Assembly (NCBI RefSeq): GCF_014696625.1
Contig: NZ_JACJQL010000012.1
Coordinates: 1 to 64,000 of the forward strand
Reading direction: 5' to 3'
Length of the DNA: 64,000 bases
DNA from: Nostoc parmelioides FACHB-3921
Lineage (GTDB): Bacteria; Cyanobacteriota; Cyanobacteriia; Cyanobacteriales; Nostocaceae
Shown here: positions 1 to 9,170 of the stretch, one piece after another
How the letters are laid out: each line of letters starts with the position of its first letter
How positions within the stretch are numbered: the stretch's first letter is position 1
Made by a program: the position numbers and the translations under genes
The notes under the pieces: model-generated
Told to the model about the DNA's origin: nothing
The model's input: the letters and a program-made list of their open reading frames with translations, nothing else
Databases searched by the model: none

Positions 1-302
<302 letters not shown>

Positions 303-775
303 AAGACATTTGTTTTTAGCTCTTCTTGACTGCTCTTTATCCACCTCAGCCTGGTGTTTTTTATTTTCTTGACGCAGGCTATTGTCGTATACTAGCTTTC
401 AAACTATAATATTTTCAAGGTTCGGCTCCCTCCGAGCGGCGCTTCGTCGCGCCCCTCTCTCAGGCACTTATCCAATATATCTAACCTACTCTGCCTTGTC
501 AACTACTTTCTCAAAAATTTTTTGCCACTTATTTTTTTCACCCTCCAACTCTCCACATACAAGCTTTTCAGGCACAGTGACACCAGCAAGAAAAAGGCGA
601 TGCAGTTCAAATAGGTTTCTTTCGATAGCATTTAATAGCATTCCCAAATTAAATGAGTCGTGACGCACTAATAAACGTCAATCAACTTCAATGCGAAGAC
701 TGATATTAATTTGAGGGTAATCTTTCTGTAACTTACCTGTATAAAAGCAACTACATCAACAAATTTTTGTCGTGG
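303..775 (-). other. rRNA leader and upstream non-coding stretch
   Basis: Positions 303-467 are the inferred transcribed leader of the rRNA operon, about 165 nt. It holds a short GC-rich hairpin (GGCGC at 438-442 with GCGCC at 449-453) and a second small CGG/CCG stem beside it, probably part of precursor processing structure. Positions 503-560 are AT-rich directly upstream of the -35 element, as expected for an UP-type element. From about 560 to 775 I see no convincing gene. Short reading frames there lack start signals and overlap the promoter. Confidence 0.5.
474..502 (-). promoter_or_regulatory. rRNA operon promoter (-35/-10)
   Basis: On the minus strand TTGACA (497-502) is followed after exactly 17 nt by TATATT (474-479), a near-perfect sigma70-type promoter directed into the 16S gene. 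The predicted transcription start is near 467. The A/T-rich tract just upstream of the -35 fits the strong promoters typical of rRNA operons. The hexamers and spacing are seen directly; activity is inferred. Confidence 0.75.
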
Positions 776-2734
776 TCATGATGGTGACTGATTAAATACC
801 CACTTTAACCATTGGCTAAAAGAACTGACTGCATTTAAACGGCGGACACCAGGCGCGCGGACTGCGGCAAGTCCGTCAAGGGCAACGAGAGCAGCATATT
901 GTAAACCCAAAAAACTATCAACAGCTGCGTAAGGGCCGCCAAGAGTGATTGCCCCGGCTGCATACATTTGTCCCTTACTATGACGCATTTCTGCGATCTC
1001 AAAATCGTTTGTGACCGTTAAGCGTCCTAGATAATTTAAAGGTAGGTTGTATTGTTTTACTAGGTCTTCTAACAAAGGATTAGCTTGCACTTTGGCATCT
1101 AAACCAGTAGCGTCAACAATAAACTCAGCCTTCAGTTTCATTTCCCCAAAACCTTTTTCTTGGATTTTGGTGATAGTACGGTTTTGTGTATCCCTTTCTA
1201 CTCCCAACACTTCGCCAAAAGTAATTTGATACCAACCTTCTCTTAACCCTTGTTCTGTAATGTGTTGCCAGTCTTGTCGGTCGGCGGTGGTTGTACCGCC
1301 CCAGTCTGTTAGTAAGCGTTTGCGCTCTTCTGGAGTGGCTTGTTCTAACATAACGCGGAGTTCACCACTCCAGCAGGCTTTTGGCCAGTTGAATGGTTGA
1401 AATTCGTAATGGTTTTTGACTAGACGTGTGGCTTTTTGAAATGTGTTGCCTTGGGGTTTAGGCGATCGCATCAAGTGCAAAACTGTAATGTGAGGATTTT
1501 TCTGTCTTGCTTCATAGATGCGTTGGACGATACGTGAAGCGACAATTCCGCGACCCCGAATCAGGACTGTACCACCTTGGCGTTCTAATTGCTCATATAC
1601 ATGATCGTGTGCTTCATAGGCATTGACGACAGATTTAAAATCTCGGTACTTCTCTCTATAAGCTTGCAAATCGGGGAGAAACTGAATTGCTGGATACCCT
1701 GTAGCTAAATGTAAATAACGACTAACCAAAAAAGCATGATTACCTTGCCCAAGAGAATAGGCTACACAATATCTCCCATCATCAGTTTTGCGAATTGATC
1801 TGACTCGCCCATAACGATAAATTTGATTCCAGTTAATCCGCTTGGCTTCTCTATCAATGGAATCAAAAACATTTCTTGCACGGGGAGTGTAAGTTTCGGC
1901 AAAGGTTGGTTCAGCGAATACTTGCCATAAATACTGTAATGCTGATTTTAAATGACCTTTAGTGCAGTCCTGCCAGGCTTCTCGCCAAGCATAACTAGGC
2001 CAACCCCAAATATTATCAGGACAAGAGTCAGAATTTGACCGCAATCTTTCGTGTAAAGGTATTTGGGAATTTAGGCAAAGGCGCTTATAACGGGCGTAAG
2101 GTTCTGCTTCTAATCCTATCGCTACAATTTTCTCCGCACGGACACCACTAATTCGCAATAAATCAGTCCAAATAAAGCTGCCTAATCCTCCACCAACTGC
2201 TAGGTAGTCACATTCATCTACGGGCAGACCTGTAGCGTGGAGTGCTTGTACAGGAACCTGTTCTGCTTGAAATACTGGTGGTGGAAAATTTTGTCCTAAA
2301 GGTAGGATAGGAGGGCTTGCTGGTAAGTTTGGATCAGGAAGATTGGTATTGGGATTGAATTGAATTAATGAAGGAGGATTGGTGATTGGCGCAGTGACAT
2401 GAACTGTGAGTGTCACCATCATTATGTAGGGGCCAATTTGCAATGTATCACCGCTAGTCAGAATACTACGTTTTTGTTGCTGACCGTTGATGAATAGACC
2501 ATTAACACTACCTTGGTCAATTACTATTATTTGGTTATTTTCCCAGATAATGAGAGCATGGTAACGAGAAACTTGATCACTGTTTAGCAACATTCTGGAA
2601 ACACGCTTTCCATCCAATTCGGCAGGTAAACGCACGAATTCTCGACCAAAAGCAATAGGTACATCCAACTTTGGTTCTCGCCGTTCTCCAGTTGTGGGGT
2701 CTTCCCAACTCAATTGAATTTGTGGATTAGTCAT
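776..2734 (-). CDS. FHA domain fused to FAD/NAD(P)-binding oxidoreductase
   Basis: The 652-residue protein has two parts. Residues about 25-110 form a forkhead-associated (phosphothreonine-binding) domain with GR at 30-31, SRYHA at 56-60 and NG at 78-79. A proline-rich linker (about 112-165) follows, then a flavoprotein region. That region begins with a Rossmann GGGLG at 181-185, has a second dinucleotide-binding motif (GRGIVAS) near residue 390 and a DATG segment near the end. This layout resembles FAD/NADPH monooxygenases of the lysine/ornithine N-hydroxylase type. Substrate and pathway are unknown. The FHA domain suggests recruitment to a Ser/Thr-kinase target. The start codon lies inside a TCATTGG heptamer and has no Shine-Dalgarno sequence. 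The next gene upstream also encodes an FHA protein, so the two may work together. Confidence 0.85.
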   Translation of the reverse strand: MTNPQIQLSWEDPTTGERREPKLDVPIAFGREFVRLPAELDGKRVSRMLLNSDQVSRYHALIIWENNQIIVIDQGSVNGLFINGQQQKRSILTSGDTLQIGPYIMMVTLTVHVTAPITNPPSLIQFNPNTNLPDPNLPASPPILPLGQNFPPPVFQAEQVPVQALHATGLPVDECDYLAVGGGLGSFIWTDLLRISGVRAEKIVAIGLEAEPYARYKRLCLNSQIPLHERLRSNSDSCPDNIWGWPSYAWREAWQDCTKGHLKSALQYLWQVFAEPTFAETYTPRARNVFDSIDREAKRINWNQIYRYGRVRSIRKTDDGRYCVAYSLGQGNHAFLVSRYLHLATGYPAIQFLPDLQAYREKYRDFKSVVNAYEAHDHVYEQLERQGGTVLIRGRGIVASRIVQRIYEARQKNPHITVLHLMRSPKPQGNTFQKATRLVKNHYEFQPFNWPKACWSGELRVMLEQATPEERKRLLTDWGGTTTADRQDWQHITEQGLREGWYQITFGEVLGVERDTQNRTITKIQEKGFGEMKLKAEFIVDATGLDAKVQANPLLEDLVKQYNLPLNYLGRLTVTNDFEIAEMRHSKGQMYAAGAITLGGPYAAVDSFLGLQYAALVALDGLAAVRAPGVRRLNAVSSFSQWLKWVFNQSPS

Positions 2735-2786
2735 TGGTCAGTTGTCAGTAGTTTTTTATCCCTGATATCTCCCATTGTCGATCTCG

Positions 2787-3368
2787 TCAATTTGGTGCTA
2801 CTAATACGCTGACTGCTGCGGCTAAAGATGTGCCGCACCAAGGGCAGCCGACTGGCAAATTTTCTAGTGAAGATACGCGATGGCATTTTGGACACTCTAA
2901 ACCGTACACGCCTTGTGGTGTAGCTAGATGATGATGTATCGGTGATGGTGATGGCTGTTGGCGTAGAGGGGGTGTAATTGGCTGAGGGCTGGCAATGGGT
3001 GGTTGCGGTAGGGATAAAATGGTGGCAGCGATGGTGTTAATAGTAATATTTGTGATGTGAATTTGAGCTTGACCTAAATAGATAATGCTGCCCTGATTTA
3101 AGGGTTTTTCACCTTGAATTAGTTGTTTTCCATCTACGAGTGGGGGATTTTGCGATCGCAAATTTCTGATATAAAAATTTTGCTGCTGAGAATGAAAAAA
3201 TATTTCTACGTGCAGCCCCGATACCGTTGGGTTAGTTAAAACGATATCGCACCGGAGCGGATCTCGACCAATGCGGACAGTGCCAGGATTTTTACTTGGC
3301 TGTTGTTCGTAAATTTGCTGAGTTTTATTTTGACCACCGTCTTGCCACTGGAGAGTTAGTGCGTTCAT
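2787..3368 (-). CDS. FHA domain protein with C-terminal zinc ribbon
   Basis: The 193-residue soluble protein has an N-terminal FHA domain (GR at 34-35, the SGLH that replaces the usual SxxH at 50-53, and an NP turn). A proline-rich linker leads to a C-terminal zinc ribbon with C159-P-K-C162 and C175-P-W-C178. FHA domains bind phosphothreonine peptides; the ribbon probably binds zinc and another protein or nucleic acid. It lies 52 bp upstream of the FHA-oxidoreductase gene in the same direction, so an operon of two FHA proteins is likely. The exact role cannot be read from the sequence. Confidence 0.85.
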   Translation of the reverse strand: MNALTLQWQDGGQNKTQQIYEQQPSKNPGTVRIGRDPLRCDIVLTNPTVSGLHVEIFFHSQQQNFYIRNLRSQNPPLVDGKQLIQGEKPLNQGSIIYLGQAQIHITNITINTIAATILSLPQPPIASPQPITPPLRQQPSPSPIHHHLATPQGVYGLECPKCHRVSSLENLPVGCPWCGTSLAAAVSVLVAPN

Positions 3369-3496
3369 TTTTCTAACTTGGGTAACTCTTGTTTAGCTAC
3401 TTCAACTTCCTTCTGTGCGATTCCTAACATGAGTAACTAGTCGCAAGCAAGTTTTGAGAACAAACTTCAACAAATTTATATTGTGGCTTGATGACT

Positions 3497-4162
3497 TTAT
3501 CTGTTGGATGCTAATTTATCAGCTACGCGAGTAGTTTCTGGTAGGCGGTATTTTGGTGTACATCGTAACACGTAGTCGATAGCGGTCGATAAACTGATTT
3601 TATGTCCACTGGAAACATACACAGGCTTTACCCCTACACGGGTTCGTAAAACTGCACCAATAATTTCACCTCTGTGTATGAGTGGTTGCCAACTGCCTTT
3701 GGTGTCTGCTAATTCTTCATGTTTACCAATTAATAGAGATTTGGCTACACCAATTGTTGGGATGTTCAGCAGTACTCCTAAGTGACTAGCTATACCTAAT
3801 CTTCGAGGATGGGCGATGCCTTGTCCATCACACAAAATAATATCTGGTTTTGTTTGAATTTTTTCTAGAGCATCCAGTACTGCTGGTATCTCTCGGAAAG
3901 AGAGAAAACCAGGAATGTAGGGAAATGAGGTAGGACGGTATGCTAGGTTCGTTTCGATGACTTGTAAATCAGGAAAACTCAGTACCGCTACTGCGGCACG
4001 GCTAATTGTACCATCGGCTTCAAAACCCATATCAACACCAGCGACGTACTGCACAGGTTGTGTAAATTGGTCTTGTGTAATTACTTGATGTCTTAATTCT
4101 TCTTGAATAGTTATGGCTTCTTCCACCGTTAACGGCCAAGGATGAGGTTGGTAAATCTGCAT
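3497..4162 (-). CDS. nfi: Endonuclease V (deoxyinosine 3' endonuclease)
   Basis: The 221-residue protein is full length for endonuclease V, which nicks DNA at the second phosphodiester bond 3' of deoxyinosine and starts repair of deaminated adenine. Visible family marks are the catalytic Asp44 in AGVDMGF, the PYIPGFLSFRE wedge/active-site segment (Glu91) and Asp112 in CDGQGIAHPRRLG. The GVAKSLLIG stretch is also typical. It is transcribed alone between the FHA pair and a divergent hypothetical gene. No key residue appears to be missing. Confidence 0.95.
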   Translation of the reverse strand: MQIYQPHPWPLTVEEAITIQEELRHQVITQDQFTQPVQYVAGVDMGFEADGTISRAAVAVLSFPDLQVIETNLAYRPTSFPYIPGFLSFREIPAVLDALEKIQTKPDIILCDGQGIAHPRRLGIASHLGVLLNIPTIGVAKSLLIGKHEELADTKGSWQPLIHRGEIIGAVLRTRVGVKPVYVSSGHKISLSTAIDYVLRCTPKYRLPETTRVADKLASNR

Positions 4163-4321
4163 ATATAAAAATTGGTTGTAAATAATAATTTTAGCAATTT
4201 CAATAAATGTACGTAGCTATTTAAAACATTTGTGAAATTTTTAACTATTGTTGGTTACGTTAGTAAATAGGGAATCTTAAGAATAAAGAAATTATTGCTT
4301 AATTTTCGGCTGTACTTGCTT

Positions 4322-4813
4322 ATGTCACAGGAAAAACTTGTAAAACTTGCTAAACGAGGCAATACTCAGGCGATCGCATTTTTGATGAATCGTCACCTAA
4401 AGCCCAAAGGCATCACAGCAAAAGTTCTCCTGAAAGATGCTTGCTTGCAGGTAATGCTAGAATCTGCCAAAGTTCCCAATCAACAATCCTTGGTTGCATT
4501 TGTACATAAAGGAATTACCAGTTTAGGTACTGGGTCTATTGAGCGAGTGAAAGTGTATGGACGACAAACTGGTGAAGAACTGCCAGCTTGGACTGAAGAA
4601 TTTGAAATAGGGAAAATAGAACCAGTAGATGAGCCTCATATTGTCACTGTTTCTATTACTTTGAACGGTGATACGGAATGTGGATTAACGAGTCAAAATT
4701 TTGAAAGTATCGCTAATCAAATGACAAAGGATATTTTGTCATCTTGTAAAGATTATTTAGTTCAAAAAGTCAGTATCAGTAATGGCATATCTGTAATTAC
4801 ACAAGAACGCTAG
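4322..4813 (+). CDS. Conserved cyanobacterial protein of unknown function
   Basis: The 163-residue protein starts at the ATG at 4322; the open frame runs upstream to 4295, but those residues look unlike the rest. The N-terminal half (KLAKRGNTQAIAFLMN, then GITAKV, CLQVMLES and VKVYGR) is a segment I recognise as recurring at the N-terminus of cyanobacterial proteins of unknown function. There is no signal peptide or membrane segment. The C-terminal half is predicted mixed alpha/beta with no motif known to me. The gene faces the HIT gene, with a perfect hairpin between them that probably ends both transcripts. Confidence 0.8.
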   Translation: MSQEKLVKLAKRGNTQAIAFLMNRHLKPKGITAKVLLKDACLQVMLESAKVPNQQSLVAFVHKGITSLGTGSIERVKVYGRQTGEELPAWTEEFEIGKIEPVDEPHIVTVSITLNGDTECGLTSQNFESIANQMTKDILSSCKDYLVQKVSISNGISVITQER

Positions 4814-4890
4814 TGTGTAAATATCTAACTCCTTTAATTCGACGTATTTTTTACATAATGCTTCAGTCACGTAGTGCTAAATTTTTATCT

Positions 4891-4918
4891 ATTAATCGCG
4901 TCGTTAGACGCGATTAAT
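4891..4918. terminator. Perfect 12-bp hairpin between convergent genes
   Basis: ATTAATCGCGTC (4891-4902) and its exact reverse complement (4907-4918) flank a GTTA loop. It lies between the 3' ends of the plus-strand gene ending at 4813 and the minus-strand HIT gene ending at 4928. The position suggests a shared bidirectional terminator. Neither side has a strong T tract, so it could instead be a 3'-end stabilising stem. Confidence 0.6.
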
Positions 4919-4927
4919 GACTTCATA

Positions 4928-5278
4928 TCAACCAGGAGGCCATGCCATTGGTCGCCCACCTAAAATATGTAAGTGCAGGTGATAAACTGTTTGCCCTCCA
5001 TCATTGCCGTTATTGATGACAACGCGATAGCCATTTTCCAGTCCAGCTTGTTGAGCAACACGTTTGGCAGTTAATAAAAGATGTCCCAAAAGAGCGTGAT
5101 CATGAGAATCTGCATCAGAAAGTTTGGCAAGGGGTTGTTTAGGAATGACCAGGATGTGTACTGGTGCTTGGGGATGCACATCTGTAAAAGCTAGGGCTAA
5201 ATCGTCTTCATAGACGATATTGGCAGGAATTTCTCGACGAATAATTTTGCTGAAAATGGTATCTGTAGTTTCACTCAT
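4928..5278 (-). CDS. HIT family nucleotide hydrolase (HINT-like)
   Basis: The protein is 116 residues from the ATG at 5278. An alternative ATG at 5296 would add six residues (MSSYNR) that are unusual for the family. It shows the full HIT layout: [14 protein letters not shown] near the N-terminus, HILVIPK, and the histidine-triad [10 protein letters not shown] near the C-terminus. Such proteins hydrolyse purine nucleoside phosphoramidates or AMP-lysine. The gene is monocistronic, read towards the hairpin at 4891-4918, and lies divergent from comM. Confidence 0.93.
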   Translation of the reverse strand: MSETTDTIFSKIIRREIPANIVYEDDLALAFTDVHPQAPVHILVIPKQPLAKLSDADSHDHALLGHLLLTAKRVAQQAGLENGYRVVINNGNDGGQTVYHLHLHILGGRPMAWPPG

Positions 5279-5345
5279 GCGGTTATAAGAACTCATCTGC
5301 TAGAGATTTTAAAGGGTTACTGTTCACATAAGAAAGATTTAGCCA

Positions 5346-6875
5346 ATGCTTGCTAGAGTCTGGAGTGCATCAATTGTCGGCATCGATGCCGTGAAAGTAG
5401 GCGTAGAAGTCGATATATCGGGGGGTTTGCCGGGAATTGTGGTTTTGGGACTACCAGATTCAGCCGTTCAGGAATCAAAAGAGAGAGTCAAAGCAACTCT
5501 CAAAAATGCAGGTTTTGCCTTTCCGATGCGAAAAATTGTGATTAACTTGACTCCAGCAGACTTACGCAAGGAAGGGCCTTGTTTCGATTTGCCTATCAGT
5601 ATAGGGATTTTAGCTGCTTCTGAACAGGTTAACCCTGATTTGTTGGGAGATTATCTTTTCTTGGGTGAAGTTTCTCTAGATGGTAGCTTACGTCCCGTAG
5701 CTGGTGTTTTGCCGATCGCTGCTACTGCGAAAAAAATGGGGATTACAGGCTTAGTAGTACCTGTGGATAATGCTCAAGAAGCTTCCGTGGTGGAGGGTTT
5801 AGCGGTGTATGGCTGCAAGAATGTGTCTGAGGTTGTCGATTTATTAAATCACCCTAGCAAGCATCAACCAGTAAAGTTAGAGGAATCACAAGAACTCACA
5901 CCAGTATCTCATGCGATCGCCGACTTAAAGGACGTAAAAGGACAAGCTAATGGTCGTCGTGCTTTAGAAATTGCGGCGGCTGGCGGACATAATTTGATTT
6001 TTGTCGGCCCTCCAGGTAGTGGAAAAACCATGCTGGCAAGGCGCTTACCTGGGATATTACCACCCCTGAGTTTTGCTGAAGCCTTGGAAGTGACTCGCAT
6101 TCACTCCGTGGCTGGGTTGTTGAAAAATCGTGGTTCCTTAGTGCGCGATCGCCCTTTTCGTAGTCCTCACCATTCAGCCTCCGGGCCTTCTCTTGTCGGT
6201 GGTGGTGGTTTTCCCCGTCCTGGTGAAATTTCTTTATCACACAGAGGGATTCTTTTCCTAGACGAGTTAACAGAGTTTAAACGTGATGTTTTAGAATTTC
6301 TCCGCCAGCCTTTAGAAGATGGTTATGTCACCATTTCTCGTACTAGACAATCTGTAATGTTCCCCGCACAGTTTACTTTGGTGGCGAGTACCAATCCCTG
6401 TCCTTGTGGTTATTACGGCGATACTATCCAACAGTGTACCTGTTCACCCAGACAACGAGAGCAGTATTGGGCGAAGCTTTCTGGCCCGTTGATGGATCGC
6501 ATTGATTTGCAAGTAGCTGTCAATCGCTTAAAACCAGAAGAAATCACCCAACAGCCTACAGGAGAAGAGTCCGTTTCCGTGCGGGAAAGGGTACAAAAAG
6601 CACGCGATCGCGCCATTAATCGCTTTCAAAAAGAGCCTAATCTGCGTTGTAATGCCCAAATGCAGAGTCGTCATTTACAAACATGGTGCAAACTAGATGA
6701 TGGTAGTCGCAGCTTATTAGAAGCGGCGATTAAAAAACTGGGTTTATCTGCCAGAGCAAGCGATCGCATTCTGAAAGTCTCTCGGACTATTGCAGATTTA
6801 GCAGATGAAGACGAGCTAAAACCTAATCATGTCGCAGAGGCGATTCAGTACCGCACTATAGATAGGATGCAGTAA
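5346..6875 (+). CDS. comM: ComM/YifB-type AAA+ ATPase (Mg-chelatase-like)
   Basis: The 509-residue protein has an N-terminal LonC-like domain (about 1-170) followed by an AAA+ ATPase module. The module has Walker A GPPGSGKT at 221-228, Walker B ILFLDE ending at D306-E307, a four-cysteine cluster (C352, C354, C364, C366) and a C-terminal Mg-chelatase-type helical domain. In naturally transformable bacteria ComM is a hexameric helicase that extends branch migration during integration of single-stranded DNA. Length and motifs are complete. The 3' end is separated from a convergent gene by repeat copy A1. Confidence 0.93.
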   Translation: MLARVWSASIVGIDAVKVGVEVDISGGLPGIVVLGLPDSAVQESKERVKATLKNAGFAFPMRKIVINLTPADLRKEGPCFDLPISIGILAASEQVNPDLLGDYLFLGEVSLDGSLRPVAGVLPIAATAKKMGITGLVVPVDNAQEASVVEGLAVYGCKNVSEVVDLLNHPSKHQPVKLEESQELTPVSHAIADLKDVKGQANGRRALEIAAAGGHNLIFVGPPGSGKTMLARRLPGILPPLSFAEALEVTRIHSVAGLLKNRGSLVRDRPFRSPHHSASGPSLVGGGGFPRPGEISLSHRGILFLDELTEFKRDVLEFLRQPLEDGYVTISRTRQSVMFPAQFTLVASTNPCPCGYYGDTIQQCTCSPRQREQYWAKLSGPLMDRIDLQVAVNRLKPEEITQQPTGEESVSVRERVQKARDRAINRFQKEPNLRCNAQMQSRHLQTWCKLDDGSRSLLEAAIKKLGLSARASDRILKVSRTIADLADEDELKPNHVAEAIQYRTIDRMQ

Positions 6876-6910
6876 AACTATCAGTTATGGTTGGGGACTG
6901 GGGATTGGGT

Positions 6911-6976
6911 GAAAAGCCTTTTTTTGTCTAGGTTGTATCATCTATTGATGTCTTAACATTACTGATGACGGCTATA
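6911..6976 (-). repeat. Dispersed repeat family A, copy A1
   Basis: Read on the minus strand the element runs from TATAGCC to AAAGGCTTTTC. It shares TTGTATCATCTATTGAT exactly with copy A2 (6933-6949 here, 14220-14236 there) and aligns along its length with A3 and A4. It is flanked on the GGCTTT side by a CCCCAGT-type STRR (6893-6910). On the other side it begins one base after the stop codon of the minus-strand gene at 6978, so it would be transcribed as that gene's 3' untranslated region. Confidence 0.75.
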
Positions 6977-6977
6977 G

Positions 6978-7751
6978 TTAAAATAATTTGAATCTTGTTA
7001 GTTGGGTTTTGATTGCTCCTGTGAGAATTTTATTTAGTTCTTTGCCGTCCCGAAATGGCAATATTTGTGGTGTGGGTAGATCGAAAGGAAATCTTGCCTC
7101 TCCTTGATTATCTGGACGTTGCAGATGTGCTAATAAGATTTGTTCTGTCCGCTTGCTTTGAATGGCATAGCCGATTTCTACACAAACATTAGGGCTAGGA
7201 ATTAATTGTTGTACTTCTTGACTATCAATGCTAGCAATGGGTGTCGTGTCTGCAATGAACAATAAACTTTTACGTAATTTTCTCAATGTGGTGCGATTTA
7301 AACGTAAAGGCGCATCTTTGGGGCGAGATGATTCTACTAATGTGAGTGGGATACGCGATCGCAAATTTAATGTTTCTACACTCTTTCCCAGTCCTTCCCT
7401 GAGAATATCGCTAGCTTCGGCGTATTCAGTTTGAGAGGAAAAGAAAATCGTTGGTTCTAACTGAGCTAAAACGGTCTGCTTGGTGAAATAAATTTCGTGG
7501 CTAATTAAGTCTATGTTGGCTACACAGTAGCTACCGCTACCTTCAACATAAAATTCTACATTTTCTCCCTCCAGATACCGCCCAAACCAAGTGGAATGTT
7601 TAACCGCATCACTATCTTCTAAAAAGTCCGCACGTAATGCCGATCTCAGCAAGCTTTTTTTACTAAGACGAATATCTGGCAGCCGTTTTTCTAGTTCAGA
7701 AATTGGCTCATAATCCTGAAGATACCATGCTCTGAGCGCAATAATTGACAT
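6978..7751 (-). CDS. Protein of unknown function, possible TIR-like/nucleotide-binding fold
   Basis: The 257-residue soluble protein has no signal peptide. I do not recognise its N-terminal about 95 residues. From about residue 101 it runs as a compact alpha/beta region: TIFFSS (101-106), a basic helix with NRTTLRKLRKSLLFIAD (about 152-168), then SPNVCVEIGYAI (186-197) with Glu192. An SPNVxxExGYA segment preceded by a LLFIAD-type strand is reminiscent of prokaryotic TIR-like and nucleoside-deoxyribosyltransferase-like proteins, where that Glu is catalytic. This is a weak fold-level inference. The gene is convergent with comM and its stop codon abuts repeat A1. Confidence 0.7.
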   Translation of the reverse strand: MSIIALRAWYLQDYEPISELEKRLPDIRLSKKSLLRSALRADFLEDSDAVKHSTWFGRYLEGENVEFYVEGSGSYCVANIDLISHEIYFTKQTVLAQLEPTIFFSSQTEYAEASDILREGLGKSVETLNLRSRIPLTLVESSRPKDAPLRLNRTTLRKLRKSLLFIADTTPIASIDSQEVQQLIPSPNVCVEIGYAIQSKRTEQILLAHLQRPDNQGEARFPFDLPTPQILPFRDGKELNKILTGAIKTQLTRFKLF

Positions 7752-7892
7752 AAGGCGCTATGTTTAGTTGTCTAAAGGGTTTGTTGTATTGCGTATAAGT
7801 TTACACGGGGTTTTGAATATTTCTCTAATATTTACTAAGTGTTTACAAAAACTGTTCGTCGTCGAAGCAGAATCAGCAGGAGACAGCAAAAA

Positions 7893-9170
7893 TCACAGCG
7901 CTTTGAGTAGAGTCTCTATTGCTTTTTGTTTTTGTGGGTCTACTCCCTGTGCATATTCCAGGGAAAAGGGAACGTTAATGTCGGGAGTAACACCTTTACC
8001 TTCTAATCTTTGATTACCATTGAGAAAAACATCTGCGACTGCTACGTAAAGCAAACTGCCATCCTGCATAATATAAGGACGACCAGCAACTACGGCTCCT
8101 GTTGTTTTAGTGCCAATGACTGGCCCAATGTGATTTTGTTGAAAGTTAAACGCCAGAATTTCCTTACTGCTGCGGCTTCCTTCGTTTACTAACATCACTA
8201 CAGGTTTTTTCCATTGATAATTATAAGTATATCGGCGGCCGTTGCGTTGAACATGAGTGACACTGGGACTTTGTTCAGCCGTGAATATGTTGAGGTAACT
8301 AATATCTCCCCCTCCCCATCCATCTCGGAGATCCAAAATTAACCCATCGGCGTTTTTCAGGCGACCATAGATTAGCTCATTCTGAAGCTGTTGCTGATAT
8401 GGATCAGCTGCATTTGACCAGATGTGGACGTAGCCAATTTTTTTATTTTGTTGTTCGAGGATCTGAATGCTAGCCATTTGAGATGCCAAAAACATTGTGC
8501 TGGCATCAAACATCTTTGGTACTATGGTAATCTCTTGGCGACTGCTTAATTGAGGCGATCGCTGGATTAACATTTTGACTGTTTGCCCTACTTTACCCGC
8601 AAAAGACCGTATGGGGTAATATTTATTACCATCTACACTAATAATCTGGTCACCTACTTTTAACCCAGCCTTGTCAGCAGGACTGTCATCTAAAATAGAG
8701 CTAATAAAAGTCTTATCATCAATATCTTTAGTAGATAAACCAATACCGGAATATTCAAATTTACCGTTAGGAAAAAACTTGTTTAATTCCTTGGGTAATT
8801 CCAGTCCATTACCATAAAAAATGCCTAAAAGTTGATAGTAAGCCAGATCATCTTGGGTATAGTAACGGGTGTGGGAAGTTTTGAGTTCAGACAACATTTG
8901 ATTGAAAATAGGAGCAAATTCCTGTTCTGACTTCGCTTTTAATACTTCAGGTTTATACTTTTCTTTAATTATTTTCCAATCTACTCCATTCATTTTTGGG
9001 TCATAAAAATTATCATTTACTGTTTGCCAAACTTCCTCAAAAATTAGAGTTTCAGGTTTAGCTAGTAATGGCAAAAGTGGTGAATTTATCCAGAGAATAG
9101 GTAAAATACAAATACTTAAGCAAAGTGCCAGGAGGAAACGCTTGAATAGTGAAAATAGAGATTTTTTCAT
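7893..9170 (-). CDS. S41 family serine protease with PDZ domain, membrane-exported
   Basis: The 425-residue protein starts with a basic N-terminus and a hydrophobic stretch (about 9-38), a signal peptide or anchor. An N-terminal helical segment, a PDZ domain (about 137-220, with YSGIG and SPADKAGLKVGD) and the tail-specific protease domain follow. In the protease domain GLILDLRDGWGGG is strand-loop typical, the Ser of NEGSRSSKE (331-337) is the likely nucleophile and Lys355 in GTKTTG the general base. It is a CtpA/TSP relative but lacks exact CtpA spacing, so assignment as the D1 C-terminal processing protease is not justified. It acts in the periplasm or lumen. Confidence 0.88.
   Translation of the reverse strand: MKKSLFSLFKRFLLALCLSICILPILWINSPLLPLLAKPETLIFEEVWQTVNDNFYDPKMNGVDWKIIKEKYKPEVLKAKSEQEFAPIFNQMLSELKTSHTRYYTQDDLAYYQLLGIFYGNGLELPKELNKFFPNGKFEYSGIGLSTKDIDDKTFISSILDDSPADKAGLKVGDQIISVDGNKYYPIRSFAGKVGQTVKMLIQRSPQLSSRQEITIVPKMFDASTMFLASQMASIQILEQQNKKIGYVHIWSNAADPYQQQLQNELIYGRLKNADGLILDLRDGWGGGDISYLNIFTAEQSPSVTHVQRNGRRYTYNYQWKKPVVMLVNEGSRSSKEILAFNFQQNHIGPVIGTKTTGAVVAGRPYIMQDGSLLYVAVADVFLNGNQRLEGKGVTPDINVPFSLEYAQGVDPQKQKAIETLLKAL

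Noticed and set aside
331..339. TGCTCTTTA, identical to the core of rRNA antitermination boxA
   Set aside because: It is on the plus strand, whereas the rRNA transcript runs on the minus strand, so it cannot act as boxA here.
486..668. 60-codon minus-strand frame upstream of the 16S gene
   Set aside because: It overlaps the rRNA promoter, has no ribosome-binding site and no family resemblance.
7893..9170. Assignment as CtpA, the D1 C-terminal processing protease
   Set aside because: The PDZ-S41 fold is clear, but the catalytic segment (GSRSSKE) and overall sequence differ from CtpA, so only the family is called.
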